DNA from: an uncultured Collinsella sp.
GTDB lineage: Bacteria; Actinomycetota; Coriobacteriia; Coriobacteriales; Coriobacteriaceae
Direction of reading: 5' to 3'
Length of the DNA stretch: 10,376 nucleotides
Assembly (NCBI GenBank): GCA_902470265.1
Contig: CABRFW010000044.1
Span: 1 to 10,376 of the forward strand
Shown here: one piece after another, positions 1 to 4,782 of the stretch
How the letters are laid out: each line of letters opens with the position of its first letter
Numbering within the stretch: position 1 is the stretch's first letter
Position numbers and translations under genes: made by a program
Notes under the pieces: generated by a model
What the model was told of the DNA's origin: nothing
The model's database searches: none
Seen by the model: the letters and a program-made list of their open reading frames with translations, nothing else

Positions 1-169
1 CTTCACGCTCGCCCGCCGCTGTCGAAATCGTCTTGCGCTGATACTGACCAGAGGGAACGATCCAAGTCAGGACCGCAAAGACAACGATCAGCAAGAACAT
101 GATCGTATAGACATGCGGTAATTTGAACTTAAAACGTCTGTTTGTCTTCTTCGCCTTCGTATCTGACAT
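1..169 (-). CDS. YfcC-type membrane carrier, N-terminal part (cut by window edge)
   Basis: Only the first 56 codons are in the window; the frame stays open to base 1. The N-terminus is a short basic cytoplasmic stretch (residues 1-17, many Lys/Arg), then one hydrophobic segment (about residues 20-39, containing FLLIVVFAVLTWIVPSGQY). The basic start, the first transmembrane helix and the WIVPSGQY element after it are typical of the YfcC/C4-dicarboxylate anaerobic carrier-like family, which includes putative amino-acid or short-chain organic acid carriers of the inner membrane. The substrate cannot be told from this fragment. The ATG at 169 is preceded by GGAGGT (174-179), a good ribosome binding site. 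The gene lies downstream of, and on the same strand as, the GntR regulator, but a terminator separates them and it has its own promoter. Family placement rests on about 50 residues. Confidence 0.75.
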   Translation of the reverse strand, partial: MSDTKAKKTNRRFKFKLPHVYTIMFLLIVVFAVLTWIVPSGQYQRKTISTAAGERE

Positions 170-228
170 AGATACCTCCAAAGAACCCGAGACCTTATCG
201 TGTCTCGCTTTAACGTTCGCGCAATGCA

Positions 229-244
229 AACGTCCTATGACGTT
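229..244. promoter_or_regulatory. Inverted repeat at the carrier transcription start (candidate operator)
   Basis: AACGTC-CTAT-GACGTT is a perfect 6-bp inverted repeat with a 4-bp spacer. It lies just downstream of the predicted -10 of the carrier gene, covering the expected start site, which is where a repressor would block initiation. The overlapping palindrome TCTATAGA (244-251) lies within the -10. HutC-type GntR proteins bind short palindromes, so the neighbouring GntR gene product is the obvious candidate ligand. This is inference. Confidence 0.4.
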
Positions 245-248
245 CTAT

Positions 249-277
249 AGATTATCAGCGTGTTTTTAGCACTTCAA
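249..277 (-). promoter_or_regulatory. Promoter of the YfcC-type carrier gene
   Basis: On the minus strand a -35 element TTGAAG (277-272) and a -10 element TAATCT (254-249) are separated by exactly 17 bp. The predicted start is near 242, giving a leader of about 70 nt before the ATG at 169. An 8-bp palindrome (244-251) overlaps the -10, and a further inverted repeat (229-244) covers the likely start point. Predicted by eye only. Confidence 0.6.
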
Positions 278-308
278 GGATATTTCGGACAGGTTGCGAA
301 GACTCGGG

Positions 309-322
309 TGAACGGTCGTTCA
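309..322. promoter_or_regulatory. Second inverted repeat upstream of the carrier promoter
   Basis: TGAACG-GT-CGTTCA is a perfect 6-bp inverted repeat with a 2-bp spacer. It lies about 32 bp upstream of the -35 of the carrier promoter and downstream of the GntR terminator, so it cannot serve the GntR transcript. The AACG/CGTT core recurs in the 229-244 repeat. It could be an upstream regulator site; no function is shown. Confidence 0.35.
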
Positions 323-335
323 ACGGCGGCGAACG

Positions 336-374
336 GCAAAAACGCCCGGCAGGCAATTTAGCCTGCCGGGCGTT
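336..374 (-). terminator. Rho-independent terminator of the GntR gene
   Basis: A perfect 14-bp stem (341-354 pairing with 361-374) with a 6-nt loop is followed on the minus strand by a run of five T (plus-strand A, 338-342). It begins 16 nt beyond the GntR stop codon (390-392). It should separate the regulator transcript from the downstream carrier gene. Confidence 0.9.
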
Positions 375-389
375 CTCTTGATCAACGTC

Positions 390-1133
390 CTAAATATCAA
401 AAACGTAGCGCGATCCTACAATCCGCTGTCGGCCGATGATAAACGGCCGCTGCTGCTCGTCATAGAAATATGCCTCCATATAAAACAGAGGCTCTCCCGT
501 GGGAACGGACAGCAGCCGGGCGACTTCGGGTGACGCACACGCGATCTCAAGCGTGCACGGCTCGGTGCGAGCAGGCCCGCGACCCGTCTGTTCGCGCACG
601 ACCTCGAAAATTGATTGATCGGTAAGGTCCGCCTTCGCCAAAAAGGCGTTGTCTTCATAAACGTACGTGTTGTTCTCGAGCATCACGGGGATGCCATCGG
701 CGGTGCGCACGCGTTCGATGCAGATCAGCTCCGACCCAGCGGGAACGCCAAAAAACTGCGCTTCGGTAGCATCGGCCGGCAACACTTTTCTTGAGACAAT
801 ACGCGCCCCGGGCTCCATCTCGTTGACGCGGCAGGCGTCCGAAAAACTCTGAACGTCGTCCTTCTGGCGGATTTTACGCTTGAGCTTGGGGGCGTTTACA
901 AACGTGCCCCTCCCCTGCTGCTTGGTTAGGTAGCCCTGCTGCACGAGCTCCTCAATGGCCCGCCGAACGGTAACGCGACCAACTTTGTAGCTTTCGGCCA
1001 ATTCGAATTCATTCGGTATCCGAGCGCCCGCCTTATAGGTACCAGAATTGATGTCATTTTTGATGATATCGATAACCTGTTGATATAGCGGGATTGCCGC
1101 TTTTCCGTCGGTCAACCCTTCAGTCAATGGCAT
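390..1133 (-). CDS. GntR-family transcriptional regulator, HutC/UTRA type
   Basis: A 247-aa DNA-binding regulator. The N-terminal winged helix-turn-helix spans about residues 14-80, with the family hallmarks PLYQQV (15-20), RIPNEFELA (38-46), VTVRRAIEELVQQGYL (54-69) and the wing GRGTFV (74-79). Residues about 95-245 form the C-terminal UTRA ligand-binding domain (for example IERVRTADGIPVMLENNTYV around 139-158 and GEPLFYMEAYFYDEQQRPF at 213-231). UTRA domains sense small molecules such as amino acids, sugar phosphates or organic acids. The ATG at 1133 follows a GGGGAGGG ribosome binding site. The gene starts 58 nt after the HAD phosphatase stop, with no clear terminator between, so it may be co-transcribed with it. 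Downstream lies the YfcC-type carrier, whose promoter carries palindromes, making it the likely target. The effector is unknown. Confidence 0.93.
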   Translation of the reverse strand: MPLTEGLTDGKAAIPLYQQVIDIIKNDINSGTYKAGARIPNEFELAESYKVGRVTVRRAIEELVQQGYLTKQQGRGTFVNAPKLKRKIRQKDDVQSFSDACRVNEMEPGARIVSRKVLPADATEAQFFGVPAGSELICIERVRTADGIPVMLENNTYVYEDNAFLAKADLTDQSIFEVVREQTGRGPARTEPCTLEIACASPEVARLLSVPTGEPLFYMEAYFYDEQQRPFIIGRQRIVGSRYVFDI

Positions 1134-1162
1134 TTGCCCTCCCCTGGCAAATATGGAATCAA

Positions 1163-1178
1163 TAATCGGTGCGGATTA
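1163..1178. promoter_or_regulatory. Inverted repeat upstream of the GntR gene (weak autoregulation candidate)
   Basis: TAATC-GGTGCG-GATTA, 5-bp arms with a 6-bp spacer, lies in the 58-bp gap between the HAD phosphatase stop and the GntR start. Local GntR regulators often bind their own upstream region, so it could be an operator, but arms this short occur by chance and the sequence differs from the repeats near the carrier promoter. Confidence 0.25.
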
Positions 1179-1191
1179 CGCATCGCCAGTC

Positions 1192-1851
1192 CTACGCAAG
1201 CTCCAGCAGCTCCGGCAGCTGGTCGATGATCTTGTCAGCGGCATCCTGGCTAAAGCCGAAGCGTTCCTCGCGTTTGGCAATCACCGTCAGACCCGCTCGC
1301 TTACCTGCCGTAATGCCAGGGACAGAGTCCTCGACGCAGCAGCAACGGTCCGCGGGCAACCCCAGCAGATCCAGCGCATGCAGGTAAATATCGGGCTCGG
1401 GCTTGCTCTCCTTAAACTGCTCGCCGCTCACCACGTACTCAAAGGCATCCGACAGACCGCACGCATCGAGCACTTCCTCGATGCTGTCCATGGGAGACGA
1501 GCTGGCCAGCGCCACGCGAACGCCGCGGCGCGGGAGCTCGCGAATCGTCTCCACGGCGCCCGGATTGATCAGGGTCTGATAATCGCGCGGTCGTTTATGT
1601 GCCCACTCATCCCAGCGGGCCAATGCCTCCTCGCCGGTAAAGTGCCCCTTTCCGGCGCGCTCAAACCAATCGACCAGCATATGCAAAAAGAACTGATGCG
1701 AGGTGCCAACCTGCCCGTTCAACTCCCCTTGGGTCAGGCTCAGCCCAAGCTCTTTGGCAAACGCAGCGGTCTCCCCCAGGTAGTAATACTCGGTATCGAC
1801 GATGACGCCGTCCATGTCAAAGATAACGGCGTCGAACGGAAATGCGGACAC
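1192..1851 (-). CDS. HAD-superfamily phosphatase, beta-phosphoglucomutase-like (subfamily I)
   Basis: A 219-aa cytoplasmic hydrolase expected to transfer phosphate through an aspartyl intermediate. All four HAD motifs are visible: motif I FDMDGVIVDTE (Asp12 nucleophile, Asp14), motif II ALASSSP (115-120, Ser117/118), motif III Lys150 in ESKPEPDIY, and motif IV CVEDSVPG with Glu174/Asp175. The helical insert after motif I (about 20-95) is a C1-type cap as in beta-phosphoglucomutase and sugar-phosphate phosphatases; the substrate cannot be assigned. I chose the GTG at 1851 because AGGGAGGG sits just before it. The ATG at 1899 would add 16 residues but lies next to and reads through a terminator hairpin and has no ribosome binding site. 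The gene follows another HAD phosphatase (64 nt between stop and start) and precedes the GntR gene. Confidence 0.88.
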   Translation of the reverse strand: MSAFPFDAVIFDMDGVIVDTEYYYLGETAAFAKELGLSLTQGELNGQVGTSHQFFLHMLVDWFERAGKGHFTGEEALARWDEWAHKRPRDYQTLINPGAVETIRELPRRGVRVALASSSPMDSIEEVLDACGLSDAFEYVVSGEQFKESKPEPDIYLHALDLLGLPADRCCCVEDSVPGITAGKRAGLTVIAKREERFGFSQDAADKIIDQLPELLELA

Positions 1852-1866
1852 GGCACCCTCCCTAAC

Positions 1867-1891
1867 AAAAAGGCGCCCGCAAGCGGACGCC
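1867..1891 (-). terminator. Terminator after the Cof-type HAD gene, directly before the next ribosome binding site
   Basis: On the minus strand GGCGTCCGC-TT-GCGGGCGCC forms a 9-bp stem (one U-G wobble) capped by UU, effectively a C-UUG-G-like tight loop, followed by TTTTT (1871-1867). It starts 24 nt after the Cof-type gene's stop and ends about 3 nt before the AGGGAGGG of the next gene. In the opposite strand the wobble becomes a C-A mismatch, so it is oriented for minus-strand transcripts. Confidence 0.8.
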
Positions 1892-1914
1892 CGAACCATG
1901 CACTATCGGCGATT

Positions 1915-2757
1915 CTAACCCAGCAGCTTGTCGAGTGCCACCGCGATGCCGTCTTCGTTGTTATTGGCGGTCACCATCTGGGCCACGGCCTTGACCTCAT
2001 CGACGGCGTTACCCATGGCAACGCCCGTACCCGCCCACTCGATCATGGACTTGTCATTCTGGCCGTCGCCAAACGAAACGACCTCGCTGGCATCGATGCC
2101 AAGCTTGGGCAGAGCGCCCTGAAGCGCACGTGCCTTATCGATACCAGGCGCCGTAAACTCAAAGTACCAATCTGCCGTGAACATGCCCGAAAGCGTCTCG
2201 GTAAAGGGCGCGTACATCTCCTCGTGATGTGCCTGCAGATAGGCCGGATCGCCCGCGGTAAGCAGCTTGTCTACGGGGTAAGTATCCGCGACCTCATGAA
2301 GGCTCTCGACCTCGCGAATCTTAAGATCGCACGCATCGCGCTCGTACTTGACGATGTTCTTCTGCGAACCGTCCGGCAACGTGATCATGCAGCGATACGA
2401 GTCCACGACATGCAGGTCGCGACCGAGCGAGATCATGGGGATCACGTCAAAGTTGCGCAGGTGGTCGAGCAGGCGGTGCAGCTCGTCAACCGGCATGGCC
2501 TGGTCAAACAGCACCTCGTCGGTCTGAGCATCGACCACGTGCGCGCCATTAAAAGCCACCAGCAGGCCATCGTGATTCTGAAGGTCGAGCTCCTGACCAA
2601 GTGCGCGAAGGCCCCACGCGGGACGGCCCGAAGCCAGGATGAGCTTGATGCCCGACTCCTGCGCCGCGAGCAGCTTCTCGCGCGTGCGCGGGCTGATTAC
2701 CTTCTGATCGTTGGTGAGCGTACCGTCGATATCCATTGCGATGGCTTTGATTGCCAT
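1915..2757 (-). CDS. Cof-type HAD-IIB family phosphatase
   Basis: A 280-aa hydrolase of the HAD-IIB (Cof/YbiV-like) family, which dephosphorylates sugar phosphates, FMN-like molecules or pyridoxal phosphate in the cytoplasm. Motif I is AMDIDGTLT with Asp9 nucleophile and Asp11; motif II is LASGRP (41-46, Ser43); a large C2-type cap spans about 85-195; motif III is Lys208 in GIDKARAL; motif IV is SFGDGQNDKSMIE with Asp231 and Asp235; GVAMGNAVDEVK (245-256) is the usual family C-terminal signature. Length matches the family. The ATG at 2757 has GGGAGG five bases upstream, while the earlier in-frame start at 2907 adds 50 residues with no family match and no ribosome binding site. The substrate is unknown. 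A terminator follows. Upstream is the large intergenic region shared with a divergent plus-strand cassette. Confidence 0.92.
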   Translation of the reverse strand: MAIKAIAMDIDGTLTNDQKVISPRTREKLLAAQESGIKLILASGRPAWGLRALGQELDLQNHDGLLVAFNGAHVVDAQTDEVLFDQAMPVDELHRLLDHLRNFDVIPMISLGRDLHVVDSYRCMITLPDGSQKNIVKYERDACDLKIREVESLHEVADTYPVDKLLTAGDPAYLQAHHEEMYAPFTETLSGMFTADWYFEFTAPGIDKARALQGALPKLGIDASEVVSFGDGQNDKSMIEWAGTGVAMGNAVDEVKAVAQMVTANNNEDGIAVALDKLLG

Positions 2758-3210
2758 ATATGCCTCCCTGCATTGAGTTTGCCGCGCACCATCATATCCG
2801 AGCCGAGCATCCCCCGAAGAACATTTTTGAAAAAGATACTTGCCAAATCGCTGGAGCCTGATTAAGTTAAAGATGACCGCACCGGTGGTCACCATTTGAT
2901 CGAGCATATGAAGTTTCAGTTTTTAGCGTGTAAGAGAAAGAAGATCGGCAAAGTACAGCCCCAAACGCAATGACAACTTAATGAGGTAACTGCCACATGT
3001 GAGGCACCCGGGGCATTGCTGTCTCGATTTTGAGCACGATGCCTTCCGCCTTGCATGGGCCGTTCCATCCCGCCCCTGCAGCAACTGCCTCACGGGCTCA
3101 TTGAAAACCGCATAGCACCCCAACGTCAGCACATCACCCACGGCAAGCACATCACTCACGACAACCAACACACCAACAAACAGCACGAACATCAACCGAT
3201 TGGAGAAGCT
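2758..3210. other. Gene-free 453-bp region between divergent transcription units
   Basis: No convincing gene is present. It holds the 5' region of the minus-strand Cof-type gene (2758 to about 2890), a TGACC/GGTCA inverted repeat with 8-bp spacer around an ACCGGT palindrome (2874-2891), a stretch with several small hairpins (2991-3006 and 3012-3043), and a C/A-rich leader (about 3111-3205) before the plus-strand cassette. A weak plus-strand promoter candidate is TTGCCA (2840-2845), 17 bp, TAAGTT (2863-2868), implying a leader of more than 300 nt. I recognise no known riboswitch or small RNA. Confidence 0.55.
3129..3164 (+). repeat. Tandem 18-bp repeat in the C/A-rich leader
   Basis: Two adjacent 18-bp units, GCACATCACCCACGGCAA (3129-3146) and GCACATCACTCACGACAA (3147-3164), differ at two positions. 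They sit in a leader strongly enriched in C and A and poor in G and T, 47-82 nt upstream of the ATG at 3211. Read in the frame of the downstream gene they encode HITHGK-HITHDN within a His-rich stretch, but that stretch lies before the best ribosome binding site and is probably untranslated. Confidence 0.7.
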
Positions 3211-4101
3211 ATGACAAACCACCACGCTGAAGACGGCGATAAGAAAAGCATTCTGGATGCCCGCATTGAGCGAGCATATGCAAACGAATATGACGCCGCC
3301 TTTGCCGCCGCGACCATCAAGAACTACGCGTCGCTACCGCTCGCGACGATCTTGGCCGACCACCCTCAACTGCTGAAGCGCTGCACAAAGATCATGGGCG
3401 ACCCCGACATTCGCAAGCTGACAGACCCCTATGCCCCAAAACGCGACAACGATTCGTACGTTCTTACCGTAGGCTGCCTAGCCCATATGCTTACGGCGCT
3501 TGACACGAAACTCAAGCTCGAATGGGAACCCGACGAGCGTCATGAACTCGAAAGCAAGCGGAACACCCTGCGCACCGCACTGTTCCTTCCGTTGGACGGC
3601 CTCAAGCGCTGCAACGTCGAGCTCAATACACAGGCGCGGCAAAAGCCCGGAACCACGGGGCAGAAAACTCCAAGACCCCATGCGGCCATCGTCGACCGCA
3701 ACCGATATAACCGCATGACCGCGCATTTTTCTGCCGAGGGAACAGCCATAAGGACGCTAATCGACCTGCTGTGCCTCCTGAGCATCAACGAGCTATTTGA
3801 GGGCTATCTCGCCCTTGTTCCCGCGACGGCACCCAAGTCGGTAGCAAAGATCATCGAGACCTGCAGACGCCAGTTTGAGCGCCATCGCAATGGCAGCGAG
3901 ATGAACGCCAGCATCGCGCAGTACTACGCGGCTCATTACAAAAATGACGGATGTGCCCCTGTCGAGCATCAGCTGCGGCTCGCCTACACCACGCCCGCCG
4001 CAACGCTCTATCGCTTTGGAGCCCTTGGCGCTTGCGAGCCGCACGAACAGGCAGTCTGCCCCACAACCGAGCTCGATCTCAGGCTCGGACGAACCCTGTA
4101 G
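3211..4101 (+). CDS. Unrecognised 296-aa protein, first gene of the ClpP/VirD4-like cassette
   Basis: I do not recognise a family. The product is hydrophilic and probably mainly helical, with a charged N-terminus (NHHAEDGDKKS), a central basic, Pro/Gly-rich linker (about 141-160), one hydrophobic helix-like stretch at about 179-204 (too polar at its edges to call a membrane segment) and eight cysteines scattered without CxxC spacing. There is no signal peptide. The ATG at 3211 is preceded by GGAG at a spacing of five; an in-frame ATG at 3055 would add 52 residues made of low-complexity His-rich sequence and has no good ribosome binding site. It is 63 nt upstream of the ClpP-like gene with no terminator between (only a weak CCCGC/GCGGG repeat without a T-run), so the three genes likely form one operon. 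It might be a partner, adaptor or substrate of the two enzymes; this is inference. Confidence 0.8.
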   Translation: MTNHHAEDGDKKSILDARIERAYANEYDAAFAAATIKNYASLPLATILADHPQLLKRCTKIMGDPDIRKLTDPYAPKRDNDSYVLTVGCLAHMLTALDTKLKLEWEPDERHELESKRNTLRTALFLPLDGLKRCNVELNTQARQKPGTTGQKTPRPHAAIVDRNRYNRMTAHFSAEGTAIRTLIDLLCLLSINELFEGYLALVPATAPKSVAKIIETCRRQFERHRNGSEMNASIAQYYAAHYKNDGCAPVEHQLRLAYTTPAATLYRFGALGACEPHEQAVCPTTELDLRLGRTL

Positions 4102-4164
4102 CCCGCCAGCCCCTCCGCGGGCAACAATCCTATTCCACAACACAACCAACAGAAAGGAGTCCTC

Positions 4165-4782
4165 ATGGACACCAATCATTCCCCCATCATCAGCCCCCTC
4201 ACCATGCGTGAATCCGCCCGAGGTATCACGCTCACCAGCATTTACGATGAGATGCTCGCCCGTCGCGAGCTCTCCGTCATGGGAAACATCGAAACCCCGA
4301 TGGCCCACGACCTATGCCAGCAGATCCGCCTGCTCGATGCCACCGACCCCAGCCGCCCCATCACCATATTTGTCGCCAGCGCCGGCGGAAGCGTGCGATC
4401 GGGTCTTGCGATCTATGACGCCATGCGCCTCGCATCGTGCCCCATCCGCACCGTCTGCCTGGAATTCGCCGCGTCCATGGGCGCCGTGATTTTTATGGGC
4501 GGCGACGATCGCCGTATGGCGCCCCATGCAGAGCTCATGATTCACGACCCGCTGATCCCCCAGGGGGCAGGCGGCTCGGCACTTGCGCTGCAGGAAACCA
4601 GCCGGCGTCTCATGCAGACCCGCAAGACCCTCACGCAAATCCTCTCGGACCGCAGCGGCCTCACGCCCAAGCGCATCCAGTCCCTCACTGCAAAAGACAC
4701 CTACCTTTCGGCCGAGCGCGCCGTCGAGCTCGGCTTTGCCCACGAAATCCTCTCGACCACCAAGGAGGTCGCCCATGTCTAA
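4165..4782 (+). CDS. ClpP-like serine peptidase (family S14), accessory type
   Basis: A 205-aa protein matching the ClpP fold across its length. The triad is intact: Ser104 in FAASMGA, His127 in ELMIHDP, Asp178 in AKDTYLSAERAVELG. The oxyanion strand reads SAGGSV (72-77) rather than the SPGGSV usual in housekeeping ClpP, and the early helix SIYDEMLARRELSVMG (25-40) corresponds to ClpP's SRLLKERIIFLGG region. ClpP normally forms a tetradecameric chamber fed by a Clp/Hsp100 ATPase; no such ATPase is in the window. Divergent ClpP-like peptidases also occur in phages and mobile elements. The ATG at 4165 follows AAAGGAG at a spacing of five or six. Its last 8 nt overlap the VirD4-like gene, so the two are probably made in a fixed ratio. 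Whether it is an independent peptidase or works with a housekeeping Clp ATPase is open. Confidence 0.9.
   Translation: MDTNHSPIISPLTMRESARGITLTSIYDEMLARRELSVMGNIETPMAHDLCQQIRLLDATDPSRPITIFVASAGGSVRSGLAIYDAMRLASCPIRTVCLEFAASMGAVIFMGGDDRRMAPHAELMIHDPLIPQGAGGSALALQETSRRLMQTRKTLTQILSDRSGLTPKRIQSLTAKDTYLSAERAVELGFAHEILSTTKEVAHV

Noticed and set aside
1153..2865. A 570-codon open frame on the plus strand, antisense to both HAD phosphatase genes.
   Set aside because: Both opposite-strand genes have complete HAD motifs and ribosome binding sites. The plus-strand frame crosses the intergenic terminator, has no ribosome binding site and shows no family features.
3055..3210. In-frame 5' extension of the 296-aa protein with a His-rich segment.
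   Set aside because: No good ribosome binding site at 3055, low-complexity content, and a good site at the ATG 3211. Kept as an alternative in the leader finding.
2923..3225. A 100-codon minus-strand frame with a hydrophobic N-terminus in the large intergenic region.
   Set aside because: Its only start is a GTG inside the next gene with no ribosome binding site, and the hydrophobic part is the antisense reading of the CA-rich leader.
4102..4121. CCCGC/GCGGG inverted repeat after the 296-aa gene as a terminator.
   Set aside because: Only 5 bp of stem with a 10-nt loop and no T-run follows; the ClpP-like gene starts 63 nt later and is more likely in the same transcript.
3793..4308. A 171-codon minus-strand frame across the first two cassette genes.
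   Set aside because: It straddles an intergenic gap and two supported plus-strand genes, and lacks a ribosome binding site and recognisable motifs.
4583..4774. In-frame 64-residue N-terminal extension of the VirD4-like ATPase overlapping the ClpP-like gene.
   Set aside because: It is Ser/Arg/Pro-rich out-of-frame reading of the peptidase gene; the ATG at 4775 has AAGGAGGT and the family match begins only after it.
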